This document shows, in pieces, positions 10,827-23,252 of a stretch of DNA of 64,000 bases. Position numbers and translations under genes: made by a program. The stretch is from the NCBI GenBank assembly GCA_963921935.1, contig OY998177.1, positions 103,531,015 to 103,595,014 on the forward strand, given 5' to 3'. The stretch comes from Galeruca laticollis (lineage: Eukaryota > Arthropoda > Insecta > Coleoptera > Chrysomelidae). Below the pieces are notes generated by a model, which ran no database searches, was not told the DNA's origin, and saw only the letters and a program-made list of their open reading frames with translations. Each line of letters opens with the position of its first letter. Positions within the stretch are counted from its first letter, which is position 1.

Positions 10827-11124
10827 AATTATCCAAAATTATGGTTTATTTGGAAGTATATACCAACACTAATACTACCAAATGTGTTAGAAGAGATATT
10901 AAGTTAATTTTCAAAGAGTGGTGTTATCAGGAGCACCATGATTGTCGTTGATACTAGGATAATTATAGTTGATGTCTAAGGACAATACAAAGGAATAAAT
11001 CTCACTTATGTGGTCGATGTCCATCTTTTTATTTTTTAACGTGTGTTAGATTGAGAGAAAAAATGCCATTTCTAAGAATGTTCTTTTTGTTCTGTTAGAC
11101 TCAGTCGCCAACTCCTTCACAGCC

Positions 11125-11451
11125 TCAACCCATATGACGATCTAAAGAATTGACATAATCAGCCAATCCGCAACGCTCTGGGTGTAATCTACAGTCGCTC
11201 TTGTCTAAGACAATACGACTCAACAGATATCTTAATGTATGACCAATATACTGTTTGTCGCAATCCCTACAAGGAATACTGTACCCAAGATTTGTACGTA
11301 AAATCAATGGAGTTTTGTCTTTAACTCTAGGGAAAATAAATCTAATTGTTAACACTATTTTGTTAGCAATTTTAAAGTTATTGTATGTACTGAACAATCT
11401 GGCAAGTCTCGGAGTTACGTTACGCAGAAACCGCCAAAAACAGCAACAATA
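11125..11451 (-). pseudogene. Third Penelope-like element: GIY-YIG domain fragment
   Basis: The - strand frame reads CFWRFLRNVTPRLARLFSTY, then KDKTPLILRT, GYSIPCRDCDKQYIGHT and KSDCRLHPERCGLADYVN. This is the PLE connector plus GIY-YIG nuclease, including the C-x2-C of the nuclease start. Its upstream (RT) side is interrupted exactly by the inverted-repeat element at 11457-12036. The tail towards 10830 is non-coding. Confidence 0.85.
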
Positions 11452-11456
11452 TAATA

Positions 11457-12035
11457 GGTGCGTTCTTTCTGACTGATATCTCAGATAATCTCCGCTCACA
11501 TCAGTAAGGTAAGCGTTCTTTTTGTTTTACTCACTTCTAAGTGAGCTGAGATTTTTCCTCCCCCTTTACCGATGCTGAATGTGTTATAAGGGGACTTGCT
11601 TGGGTTATTTGTAGTTTTAACCAAGAGGTTATCTATGGTCTTAACCATTGATATATAAACACACATAATCTATTTTTCTTCTGCTACTAATTATGGATAC
11701 AGTAACATTATTAGATGCTGATATGAATCTGTGGTATAGTTTGAATCTATTCCTTGAAGATGGACAGAGGGCGAAGGAAGGTAACAACTAATAATGTTGG
11801 AGTATTAGCCGTAATATAAATCTTAACTCAAAGAACTATTTGAAACTAAAAATAACAAAATCAAGCGTGGTTATCAGAGATAGGTTATGTTTATATGTTT
11901 TGTTTCTTATTCACGTATGCGTCGACAGATCGCGCGCTTCATTGAGATGTCGTTCTTTTTGGTGCTTACTCACATCACTTTATCCCAGATCACCTTAACT
12001 GAAGTGATCTGAGATCTCAGTCAAAAAGAACGCAC

Positions 12036-12036
<1 letters not shown>
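11457..12036. mobile_element. 580-bp MITE with terminal inverted repeats and TAATA target duplication
   Basis: The ends are ggtgcgttctttctgactga and, inverted, ggtgcgttctttttgactga. The flanks both read taata (11452-11456 and 12037-12041). It has no transposase frame. It sits inside the PLE fragment and next to a (TA)n tract. The superfamily is uncertain; the GGTGCGTTC end resembles PIF/Harbinger-type termini. Confidence 0.85.

Positions 12037-12038
<2 letters not shown>

Positions 12039-12088
<50 letters not shown>
12039..12088. repeat. (TA)n microsatellite
   Basis: About 50 bp of alternating A/T directly after the MITE. Confidence 0.95.
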
Positions 12089-12090
<2 letters not shown>

Positions 12091-12736
12091 AACAAGTTAC
12101 AACTATTGTTATTTGTTTCCTTGTAATCGAATTTCTTCTTGCAAATTTGCAATAATAAATGATGTTATCAAATTAACCAATTTCAACTTTCCATTACCTA
12201 TAAACAACGGAAGGTTCTCACGGCCATTAAAGCAGACGTTGGACAAATTAATTTAATTTTGTGCCTTATGATTTCAACATTGTAAAGCGTGTAAGAGGGC
12301 ACCTGTTCACTATACAAAAAAACAGACGGAAGAGCAACCTTCCGTATCGTCTAACTGAATTATGTAAACAAGTCCATAAGGCACGGAATCTAACGGAAAT
12401 TTTTACTATAACTTGAAATGACGTTTTTCTAGTTTTAACAGTTTTTATTTTCATTTTATTATCTATTAATAAGATGTTAAAAAAATTTACCATCTCGATC
12501 CTTACTTTGTGGAATCTAATCATATAACTGTTTCAAATAAAACTAACTGTTTCTAGATAATTCCACAATATATTGATAAAATGTTAAAAATTCTAAGAAA
12601 TTTGACAATTGTTTCGATACTAAATATCATCGTCAGAATGACAGAAGGTACATTTAATTTCATGCCTACCTGATGTTTAGTGGTTATTTTTGGCTAGACC
12701 AAGAAGTGACCTACCTTGTGATTGACTTGATATATG
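12089..12736. other. No gene recognised
   Basis: Open frames here lack known motifs. The first 170 bp may belong to the interrupted PLE but could not be matched. Confidence 0.3.
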
Positions 12737-13271
12737 TTAATAGAAAAAAGAAGAAGATATAATGATATAACAAATATCAAAGCTTAGATATTATTAGCCC
12801 CATGGGGATATTCTGAATATCTTTTTTCATTTAAGATCAGTATAACTGTGCCAAGATATAGAAAACCAGGAAAACTATGTCTGCTGATCTTTACAATTAT
12901 CACTTAAGAAGATAGTATAAAAGTGGAGAACTCCCTAGATTTATCTGTTTATTGACGACTAGAAGTACTACATATTTTTGAGAAGAAGCAAGAACTAGAT
13001 TTCCTTGAAGAATTGGAAACTAGAAGACACTTGAGAAACCCACAATATGAAGTCGTCAATCAGCAGATCAACCTAGGGAGTTCCCCACTTTTAAATGTCT
13101 TCTTAAGTGATAATTGTAAAGATCAGCAGATATAGTATTCCTGGTTTTATATATCATTGCACAGTTATACTGATCTTAAATGGAAAAAAGATATCCAGGA
13201 TATCTACGTAGGGCTAATAATATCTAAATTTTGATTTTGGTGATATCATATCTTCTTCTTTTTTCTATTAA
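12737..13271. mobile_element. Foldback element: about 220-bp inverted-repeat arms around a 90-bp centre
   Basis: Left arm 12737-12959 and right arm 13051-13271 are reverse complements of each other with scattered mismatches and small indels. They run from ttaatagaaaaaagaagaag at the outer end to gacgact at the inner end. There is no coding capacity. The outer flanks are T/A-rich, so the target duplication is not clear. Confidence 0.9.
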
Positions 13272-13379
13272 TATATATTTACTAGTAGTAGTAGCAGACA
13301 GAGCTTACTCTTAGGACCTGTATTACAATCAGAACTATGTTTTAAACTGCTTTAGAAGGGAATCGGAGATAAATCGAGA

Positions 13380-13685
13380 GAAGACTTTAAATGTAATACA
13401 GATCTATGGCCCAGTAGAAGAAGACGAAGAAATTTTACGGAATCTTACAAAAACCTAAAGGAGGAATTATATACAGCAGGAGAAGATAATGAGGCAACAA
13501 TAATAATAGGGGAATGGAACAGCAGAGTAGATAAATACCAAAAGAAATCATAGAATAATTGGAAATAGAATGTATCCAAATTTAAGTATAAACCGAGAAT
13601 AGAAACAAAAATAGAAGCAGAAATTGGGTCCAATCACAGACTAATAGTGGCTAAATGTGCAATAAATATGAGTATCAAGAAATAG
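13380..13685 (+). pseudogene. LINE endonuclease fragment
   Basis: Frames on the + strand read VIQIYGPVEEDEE, then LKEELYTAGEDNEATIIIG followed by EWNSRVD, then SNHRLIVAKCAI. This is the C-terminal part of an APE-type endonuclease domain (IYAP..., GDFNARVG, SDH/NHRL). It has a frameshift and stops, and no RT follows. Confidence 0.7.
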
Positions 13686-14596
13686 TGTTATAAAATGAAG
13701 AAGTATATTATCTGTGACTGAATTCGCAGAACTTTTAATTGTCCAGTAGGTTGTTAAGTTTGATTTTCAACTGAAATTCCATAATTTGACATACGGAACT
13801 CTTGTTGATCTCGCAAGATGGCGCCAAAATCAAAAGTTACATAGTCAAGTTCCACATAAAATTTCGTTTTCCTATTCAAATTTTATTGGTAATACTGATA
13901 GAGAGTAGGAGAGGCATGTACGACAGTTGAGGATATGATCGAAAAGTTCCTCCTTTAAATAAAAAACAATCTGGTTTAACATTTTCCCCGAAAAAAAATG
14001 TTTCCAAGATATTCGATTTGTTTCGTTTCCGGTGCCGCGCCCTGTATATATTTAAAAAAATAGATGATTGAATCATCACATACACAACCTCAACATATCT
14101 CGGTTAGCAGCCGACCATAAAAAATAAGTAAAACGGCACGACACACGCCTATTACAAATGTACATATATACATACATACTTTGAAGCGAGAGGAGTAGAC
14201 CATTAACAACAGAAAATAAATGTTACACGGGCGTAGAGAAGGCTGTCGCTATTGTATTCCGTTGGCTTTTACAATAGGTGACGATATCAATAGGACCTAT
14301 AATAAATCCGATTAATTCCAGCTGTGCATTCGCCGAATGTAAACTGATAGTATAACCCTTAAATAAGTAAAATCGCCCTTTAAAAGCCCTTAACTGTGAC
14401 GTAACTTTGTGTGCGGGGTCCGGATTGATGAATCCATCATGTCTCCTCTCACTGTATTAATAAAAAAAAGAGAATTTATTAGACGAGGGTGTGAAGATGG
14501 GTGACAAAAGTTAATGATAATAATGTTGACAACAGTTATTTCAATTATTCAACTGGGGAGGTTTGTGAATGATGCAAATATCATATATGAAACACG
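13686..14596. other. No gene recognised; possibly old unique intron or regulatory sequence
   Basis: Base composition is more balanced from about 14090 to 14460 than in the surrounding repeats, with no transposon motif. It could hold conserved non-coding sequence, which only comparison can show. Confidence 0.25.
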
Positions 14597-14814
14597 TTAG
14601 ACTGCCAAAACTGATATGACATCAGAAAACGCAAAACAAATTATACTGGAAACTACATTTTCTGTTTTATGATATTCAAAAGTGCCTTTGATATTGTCAA
14701 TGATATGTGAAGATAGAAGGAATAGTGAAGCTCTGTTAACAATTATTACGAAAGTATGCAATTTCAAGGAGGAAGAACATAAAATAACACGTAAAATAGG
14801 AAAAAGAACAATTA

Positions 14815-15025
14815 GAGAAAGAAACAGGAGAAGACCAAGATGTGATGGGGTTGAAAGAAAAATAGAGATTACAACCCCGCCAGTACGCAAGAAAAACTAT
14901 CGGGCAAAGAAAAATAGAAAAACCAAGAAAGAAGTAAAAGTACCAACTAAGACGACCTAGAGGTGATGGGGTGGAAAGAAGGAAATAAATTACTAACCCC
15001 GCCAGGACGCAAGACAATAAAGCAG
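14815..15025 (+). repeat. Imperfect direct repeat of about 125 bp
   Basis: The phrases (a)gatgtgatggggttgaaag and (a)ggtgatggggtggaaag are each followed about 30 bp later by accccgccagtacgcaaga or accccgccaggacgcaaga. The two units lie about 125 bp apart and may derive from the Arg-rich tail of a LINE. Confidence 0.6.
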
Positions 15026-16776
15026 AAGGTTAAAACAGTAGTAATCTACCTCAATTGAGCAATTGCAATCGCATTATGATTATGTAATAGAATATTACAC
15101 TACAAGGACTCTTGAACTGTCTGCATGTGTAGTATATACTATTCTCTCTATACCCGGCCGAAAGAATCGAGTGTGCGGTGGCGATTGACTAGCTACCGTC
15201 TCGTGAATCAATGTTAGGGCATGAATTAATTACTTTCGGCTCACTGTAGCATCACAATCGAAGCGGAAAGTACGTACTTTCTGCCGTGTATAAAAAAATG
15301 TCTTACGTTGTATAAACTATAGCCATATTCATAGGAAACGTTGTTCCTTCTCACTAAAATCTAAGAATTTTCATGTTGCACAGAAAGAAGGTATTTGAAA
15401 TTGAAGATAAAATATGTTCCTCTTAAAGAGCATATCAAATTTTTCCTTGGATTTCATAAATTTAAGCAATTGTAGAGAATTGGTTTCAAAGCATAAACAA
15501 GCTTATCTAGCAAGTTATTTCTAGATTCAATTGTTTATATGGTATATGTACGAGGCTATTTATGGTTTCCCAAATATTCTAGCTGAATTAACAGCAGATG
15601 CTTTGTGAACATCAAGAAAAACATGAGCACTGCTAATATTTTTAGTGCAGGACATACCTTTTATCTTTATTTCTGTTACATTTCCACAGCCCAGGTGTTC
15701 TTTTAGGTTTTCTCGTTCTAGATGTAGGTACTGGGAGTAACACACTCTTCCATTATGATACAGTTTACTGAAAAAACTTTTGAATTATAGCAACAGCAAC
15801 AATAAATTTGGGAAAAACAATAATAAACACCTTCTTCTAACGTGTTTAGCAAACGACTGAAACAGAACAAGTGAAAAATCAACACGTGCATTATTCGGAA
15901 AATGTTAGTTTTAAAAACAACATGCGTCTTCCCAATTGTGCTTACATTGGCGAATGCAAGTTTTGAATTTGATCGCGCGCGGCTCGTTAGCAGTAAGTGT
16001 ACGTGTGGATAATGTGAGTTTTGCTACTAAACGCAATCTTGTTCCCACAATTTATATAGGAAGAAGTGAGTTAACTGCTGTTTTATATTCTGAATGCATA
16101 GATACCTACTTTGTATACAATATGGCGTAGGTAACTCGATTTCGAAAAAATGCGGAGAATGTGAGCTTTGACTCTAGACCCCTCATGTATTAAGTCAATC
16201 ACATTATAGGTATTTTCATGAAATGACAGAATTGTCGTCATTTTATATAGGAGTTAATTTATCACTGTTAATAATTTTTTTAGGGCCCAAATCTTCTCGT
16301 CGCTGTCAAAAAACAAAACAAATTTCGTCGGTAAAATACATTGTTTTAAATTGTACAATTCATTTATCGTTACCGACCTCACTGAATCAAACAAACTCTT
16401 TGATCGGTGAACGTTTATTGTATTTTTATCAAGCACATACCGAGTGTTCTCTGACTTTATTTCTCGATTTTTTCCACCGTTCTAATAGTTCACGGCATAA
16501 TAGCGACCGACATATGGTGTACGCTTTTGTTTTTATCATATTAGCCGCTTCGACCTCTTTAATGATATTCGTTGTGATTACGGGGGATAAGAGACAGATG
16601 GCTAAATTCGTTTTTGAACTTACACCTGACTTTTAACCGGAATGTCGTTGGTTTTGATGAGAATTTAGATTAGATCATGAAATTTGATTTTGTTGTATTA
16701 AGAGTTAACAGCACAGTGATTGGTCCTTTTAGAAAATGAACAATTAAAAAATTCTTATAAAATACTGTTAATTATT
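15026..16776. other. No gene assigned; contains a 137-codon open frame at 16223-16636
   Basis: This stretch has fairly even base composition and no transposon proteins or inverted repeats. The + strand frame at 16223-16636 has a hydrophobic segment (FVFIILAASTSLMIFVVI) but no family resemblance, and may be chance. It may be unique intron sequence. Confidence 0.25.
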
Positions 16777-17104
16777 TTATTGAAATAACTTATTAATAAT
16801 TAAAATTTCTGTAAAAAATAATTATTGTAAATATAAACTATTTTACAAATTCATGCGAACCTTCTCAAAGTAGCAATCAGTGAGGTCCATTCGCGTCCTA
16901 TATAAATGCGGAAATAATAATAATTAATGTAAGGGTCAAGTTATTGAAATAACTTATTAATAATTAAAATTTCCGTAAAAAATAATTTTTGTAAATATAA
17001 ACTATTTTACAAATTCATGCGAACCTTCTCAAAGTAGCAATCGGTGAGGTCCATTCGCGTCCTATATAAATGCGGAAATAATAATAATTAATGTAAGGGT
17101 CAAG
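16777..17104 (+). repeat. Tandem duplication of a 164-bp unit
   Basis: 16777-16940 and 16941-17104 are nearly identical, from ttattgaaataacttattaa to atgtaagggtcaag. I see about three differences, so the duplication is recent. Confidence 0.95.
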
Positions 17105-17312
17105 TGGATGAAGGTGATAAGTAACATTTTGAGAACACTGAACTCAAAGTTTAGCATTGGCAGGTTTTTTGAGATATCAGTTATTTTTTTATAAGCGTTG
17201 TTTAATTGATAGAAAAAACATTTATTGGAGTAAAAAAATACAAATATAATAATTTTGTTCAAAAATAAAGTGTAAAAAATTACAATTACATTTTGTTTTC
17301 ACGTTCTTCAAA

Positions 17313-17473
17313 AGGTCTGTTCCAACCGAGGTAAATACAGTTTTATTACCGTACAATCTCAGTAACGCAGCAAATTTGATGTAAATTACAAATACTTATT
17401 ATATTCACTAATCAGCAGATCAACTGGGTTTGTATCGTAATTGTACGGTATTTGTGTTGGTTCGAACAGACCT
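17313..17473. mobile_element. Small MITE, 161 bp
   Basis: The ends aggtctgttccaacc (17313) and, inverted, aggtctgttcgaacc (ending 17473) match with one mismatch. A second inner match, ccgtacaat/attgtacgg, lies inside. There is no coding. Superfamily uncertain. Confidence 0.75.
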
Positions 17474-18825
17474 TATGATACCTTTATAGAACGACCTCTG
17501 TTCTTCTTTTACGAAGTTGTGTTGTTCCTTAAAATTTTCTACCTTCTCCTCACTCAGACTGCCTTTATGTTGTTTTAATCGATGTATTTGTATATCTGTT
17601 TTGATTGAGTTAGACGTTCTGTTGGCTCTTAATAAAGAAACTTTCTTAAATGTTGTGGTTTTAGAATAGCTTTCTTTGTACAGAAAGCTCGAAAATTCAT
17701 TAATTTAAATTTTTACATAGTACTTTTCTGTTTTCCTTGTCTTTTTTTCTATTAATTTATCCTAATTTCATATCAAAATCCTGGAAATCTCGGAAGTGAA
17801 TGTACATGTCCACTACAAGGTTTCTACATTAATAATAATAATTTAAAATAAATAGGTGCTCCGCTAAATATAAACAAGATTTTACCAGACACAATTGCAT
17901 AAAAATAAGTATTATTTTCCATCAACAACATTATTTACATCAAGCTCTAAGAGTTCATTACTATATCATTATAATTTATGTATTTATTTGTGAATAATTA
18001 AACTGTCTTACCATCAAAAAATGTTATTTTTTCCCTCTTCTCTTTGAGGCCTTATCATGGATTGTGAAGGTTCCTTTATTTTACTTCAAATATTTCTTGA
18101 ATATTTTGAAGCTAAAACTGAAATTATTTTACGCCTACTTGTCATTTTCTCTTTATAGAGATAACTGGGTGAAAAATCAACAGCTTATTGTTATATACTG
18201 TACACTGATTACATTGAAAGACAAACCGAAACTATATTATGTACTTTGATGATAAATAGGGAACTTATCAATCGATGAATGTTATAAATGCTTATGTTAC
18301 CTTTATCCATCATTGGGCAAATTTCAATTGACACTCGATTCCTTTATAGACTCATCCTTGAGCCTACTATTGAATTTACGGGAATGGAAGTAGGAGATAT
18401 TACATATCACTTAATATATTTCTTGATGAAGATTTAAGATAACACAGTTTCTCCAAAAATGATACTAATTACCTTCATCTACATTACCCTTCAAATGTAA
18501 TAATTTTTATGCAACTAAACAGTACTGAAAAGTTTTCATCACTTTTTTAGATTATTGATTTTAAACTGGATTTCAGACTTTTCATTGTTGTAAAACATAT
18601 TTCTTCGAATACTAATCGTTTGCCTATTAGTAGTTATAATAAATTGGCGTTCCTTAAAGTGTTTCACGACTTTTATCAATTGGAAAATGAATGTATTAGG
18701 GTGTCCCAAATCAACTATTGGTTGCAAAAATGTACGTTCTAAAGAGAAAAAACTGTAGCAGGTGTTTATGGATCTCCTAACAAAGCTGAAAAATGATTTT
18801 TCTACGACCACATAGGAAAGTAACA
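17474..18825. other. No gene recognised
   Basis: A+T-rich sequence with short chance frames and no transposon motifs that I can support. Confidence 0.3.
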
Positions 18826-18950
18826 CATATCGCACTCTCTACTCCCATGGAAAGTGACCTTTCATCTCATGCGTGCGGAAAGGGCTTTCCGCACTAGTGC
18901 GGAAAGCAACTTTCCGCACGGCTGTCAATAAGCCGTCAAACCCGTGAATC
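18826..18950. repeat. Palindrome-rich repeat of the cggaaag type
   Basis: gtgcggaaagggctttccgcac is followed at once by tagtgcggaaagcaactttccgcac, giving nested palindromes. The same gtgcggaaagtgac wording forms the ends of the P element at 19532-23781, so this may be another P-type terminus or a non-autonomous relative. Confidence 0.6.
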
Positions 18951-19531
18951 CTGTAAGGTAAACAGATGTAATTATTAATTGCTCTTCCTTATTGATATTA
19001 TTCACATAAAAACTGGCCTAACAACTAATTATTTATAAAAAATAAAGGAAAGAAAAAAAATTGTTGACGCCGAGGATCGAAACCACAACCTTCCGGTCAT
19101 CATACTAGATACTCTTCAAACTGCGCTAATTCAGATTTGAATTATCGTTATCAGAGATATGTACTTACATTAATTCAATTATGATGTTTCTTATATTTTC
19201 ATTTTACTAAAACAAAATTTAGATATATTGAAAGTTGAAGTAATTCAGGGATAGCAACGAAATCCTTAACAATAATAAATTCACTTTTAATTTTTATTGT
19301 TCCAAATAATTCAATTTGTTCCCCAATGTATCTAATAAGTACTCACTTATTGTAATTCTTTCAACTAAACGTTAGTTATCGTTTTTTCTTTATTTCATTA
19401 TGAAAGTATTTGTAAATTCATGTGCACTTTTTATAGAAACAATACTGTCAGAAATGAAACGCAAGATTAGTCAGGCAACTCAATATACACGATCTGATAT
19501 TTACATATTATTCAATAAAATGGGTAGGAAA
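18951..19531. other. No gene recognised
   Basis: Non-coding stretch between the cggaaag palindromes and the P-element end. Confidence 0.3.
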
Positions 19532-19829
19532 AGTATTGTACATTACTTGTGCGAAAGTGACTTTTCACTCTCGTGTGTTTGTCGCACTCGCATTACGCCT
19601 CGTGCTATAATATTTCCCATTGAGTAAAAAGAAGAGGAACGAGCAATGAACACTATTTTGGTTGACCAGGATGGCTGTTGTATATGGCGGACGGCAACAT
19701 CCGTTTTGCCATAGGCGTACTATATAGAAATTATTATGAAGGGAATGAAAAAAAACCAAAATGACAGAGTGCCAAAATATTTACAAAAAAACGAATAGAC
19801 TTTAGAATTAAATTTTTATTGTTCTTTAC

Positions 19830-22800
19830 TTTTTTTAATTTTGTTAATGCATTCCTAATACCATCAGAACTAACCTTATTTTTACAAATAAAACTGAATC
19901 TAATGTTTAAAAAAATTTCAAGAGCGCTTTTTAATAAGAGAATATTATGGTTTTCAAATGGTTCAAAACTTTTATTATTACTAAGTTTTAATTAATTTTT
20001 ATGTTCTTAAAATTGTTTGCGTCTCAAACATTTTTCAGTAATAATACATATATTAATTATATCATCACTTAGATATGTGAAGCAGTGCCTTGACTTAATT
20101 AAATTTATGAATTTAAGAAGTTTCCTCTATGACCATATAGTTGTGAAACACAATATTCGCATTTTACTTTTCTCCCCAATTTAAAACTCACAAAACCCGC
20201 TATATATGTGAGTACTTCCAAACAATATGATGATAGATAATTATATTCCTGGACAAAATTTGATACAACGTCATCATCATCATTATCATAATTCCTATTT
20301 ACAATAGACTCATTTTTCTCACAACCAATATTTAAAATAATAATTTCTTCTAAGGAAACGCCCCCTTCTCTTATTTCGGCATGAATTAATTTTTTTTAAA
20401 AGCAGACGTAAACTGCCTGCATTATTATTATAACCACCATGTGCTCTTATGGAACTGAAAAATAATTCTATGTGGTCTTGATTAAGCTTGTATGTCGGTA
20501 AAAACTTTCACTTGTTGATATCAATGTATTCCTCATATATACCAATAATTGAACACATACCTATAAGTATTCCAGCAAATCCAGCTTCCCTTTTAGAGTC
20601 TAAGACTGGACAACCAAAAAGTTTTAAATTTAAAATATAATCATTAAATTCCTCGTAAAGTTTTTTTACATTATCAATATTACTACAACAAACTGCTTTT
20701 TTATAACTAAAATTACTTATTTTATGGAAACTCATAATATCAAATGCATTATTTAGAAATTATATAAAGTTAGCAGTGGGGCCGCAGTCTTGAAAATCCT
20801 CTAGTTACGATTAAGCCAGAGATTTTCTCAGTAATTGAGTGGCTAATTTAACTTTCATTTTTTGTCTGAAAAAGTTTATTTGCTTTCTTCTCAATTTATT
20901 TCCTAAATGAAGAGCTTTGTTTTCTTGGAACTTATTAAGTTTAATAACATAATTATAATCAATTAGATCACCATTTTTATCAGTAAATGTTTTAAGATCC
21001 CCAAAACAATTTCTAATCAATTTAATCATATGTACTGGATCTGGCATTAAAAAATATTTATTGTTGTCTATAATTATAATTATAGTAAATATATAGTGCC
21101 TGTTTATCTAAAGCTGCCTTTTGTAAACTATTCAATGAAGATATAAAAAAAATAACCTATTGGTAATTCCAATGGCTTATTAATACACACTATCATAAAA
21201 ACTAAAACTTCTTTTGCTATGTCTTTGCATTCTCCCTGCAACTCGGTTCCATAATCCCCGTACCCATAATATTTATTGTTATAATATTCTAAATGCCGCC
21301 GAATGGCAATTTCATCAAAAACCAAGGAACAAAATAATGATTTTTTAAAATTCCCCTTTTCTGATATTAAAAAATTAATAGCTTCTTGGGTAAACCCTGG
21401 CTTTCCATCTATAGACGAATACCATTTTGGGAGAGGTAACGAATTTTGAAATGTTTGTCGAACATAACCATAAGCTTTTGGAGGGAAAAAAATGTAGAGA
21501 CACTGCAAATGCTCTCACTTGTTGCTCGTACTTCCGTTTTACTTTTTGTCCCACAGTTTTTCTAAAAGGTCTATCAATTATTTCTTTGTTTGAGCCAAAA
21601 TGTTGCAATAATATACTTTCATAGTCAGTTGACAGTAAGTTTTTTCCTTTTAGTAAACTTGCCATTGACATTTTTTCTGTCGCCAAATAATTTCCAGGAG
21701 TTTTCAAATTTTAGTACTTTACTTTTCCGCCCAACCTTTCTATATGCGAGAAAAGTGTTGGTTTACCCCAAAAACAGTTGGAATTTTGAAAATTTTTTTT
21801 GAATAATTTCCACGTTTTCCATCAACAACAATACGAAAAAACGGTTTTTAGAAAAAAAATCCTGTGTGTATGTCGTCGTCGTTGTCGTCGGCCATTTTTC
21901 GTTACATGTCTTGTTAGCACGATGCAGCCTCCGGATTGTCGTAATAAGTCAGCAAGGGACATATCACAGATAATCCCTATTGATTTTCAGTTCACCAGAG
22001 CGAGTACAACGGGTGCTATTGTACTTGAAGTACGAAATTTTGTAATTTTTTGAGAAATTTCAGTTTGTTAGCACGATACAGCCTCCGGAGTTCAACAAGT
22101 CATCAATTTTATGATTGAATATTATTCAGGGCATCTCACTGATGAAACCTATTGATTTTCAGCTGACCGGAACTAATACCACAGATGCTACAGTACTTTG
22201 AGTACGATATTTTTGTCATTTTTGGAGAAGTTTCAGTTTGTTAGCACGATACAGCCTCCGAAGTATATACAAGTGACCAATTTTATGATTGAATATTATT
22301 CAGAGCGTCTCATATATGAACCCTATTGATATTAAACTCAGTGAAGCCAGTACAACGGGTGCTATGGTATTTGAAGTACCAAATTTTCGTCATTTTTGGA
22401 TAATTTCAGTTTGTTAGCACGATACAGCCTCCAGCGTGTATACAAGTGACCCATTTTATGATTGAATATTGTTCAAGGTGTCTCACAGATGTACCTACCC
22501 TATCGATTTTCAGTTGACTAGAGCGAGTACAGCGGGTCCTATAAATCCAGATATACTGAATTTTTGGTTATTTTTGGAGAAATTTCGGTTTGTTAGCACG
22601 ATACATCCCCCGAAGTGATAATTTTATGATAGAATATTGTTCAGGGCGACAGATGCGGAAAAGTTAGTTTTAATCCTTAAAACAGTGTATTTAAAGCATC
22701 ATTTTGTTGCAATTCTATAATTTTTCTTTTCAATTGTCTCTTACGTGGTGTATCTTCTTTGCATCGATTGAAAGGAATTGGAGTAGGTGTTTCTGCCCTG

Positions 22801-23252
22801 AATGATAGTCCTGGTAGAGGCTTATCCTGATTTTCAGATGGCTCAATAGACTTAAGTTTAACTGTATTAAATTTTCTTACCCGTGTAAGAAATAAATACA
22901 GGTAATTCAACATTACTAAATATAGAAAAAACAATTTTGATATAATTGTAGAAATCAACAAACAATATAAGAAAATACTTACATATTTTAAATGATCAAC
23001 CTTTATTATAGGAAGAGCATGTGGCCACACTCTAACTTTTAGCTTTGAGTTTCGATCAAATCATTCATTAGGGAAATGTTGAGAACACAATACAGTTGTT
23101 CTTGTAGGTGTCCAATCTGGTTTATTAACAAAATTCGTCCACAATTTGCTCTTCTGAAAATCTTTAGGAAAACTGAAAACATATTTAGATGCATAAAATT
23201 TTATATTGCAATTTTTATGCATTATAAGTACACCCAATTTGAATAAATGCAA
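19830..23252 (-). pseudogene. P-element / THAP9-like transposase, multiply disrupted
   Basis: In - strand order: a THAP zinc-finger end (FSFPKDFQKSKLWTNFV, LCSQHF; 23061-23252), a basic stretch RKRQLKRKIIELQQN (about 22680-22780), then after the insertion VKRKYEQQVRAFAVSLHFF and a frameshifted continuation. Next are WYSSIDGKPGFTQEAINF and LVFDEIAIRRHLEYY (about 21300), which carries a catalytic-type Asp of the RNase H-like fold. MPDPVHMIKLIRNCFGD (the GTP-binding-like insertion region of this family) follows, then KREAGFAGILIG and QDHIELFFSSIRAHGGYNNN (about 20400-20460), and a Cys-rich YIAGFV tail. Stops and frameshifts are frequent. Known P transposases cut and paste DNA and are encoded by elements like this one. 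Confidence 0.88.
21715..22680 (-). mobile_element. Repeat-bearing element inserted in the P transposase (copy 2 of the 'gcacgatacagcctccgg' family)
   Basis: This copy begins near the phrase shared with 62100-62165 (gggtaaaccaata..ttttctcgcg, here inverted) and ends at gatgcggaaaagttagt, also shared. Its interior is four to five units of a 154-179-bp tandem repeat: gttagcacgat occurs at 21913, 22067, 22240, 22413 and 22592. There is no protein frame. The insertion falls between the THAP half and the catalytic half of the P transposase. Confidence 0.8.

Noticed and set aside
10890..10935. Third possible hammerhead motif on the - strand (CTGATAA ... GAAAA)
   Set aside because: The stem between the boxes does not pair convincingly and the 5' box is altered.
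15560..15745. Short - strand frame with MSCTKNISSAHVF
   Set aside because: No motif, no neighbours and no splice signals that support it.
16223..16636. 137-codon frame with one hydrophobic segment
   Set aside because: No family resemblance, no splice or promoter context, and a length reachable by chance; kept only as a note under the non-coding stretch.
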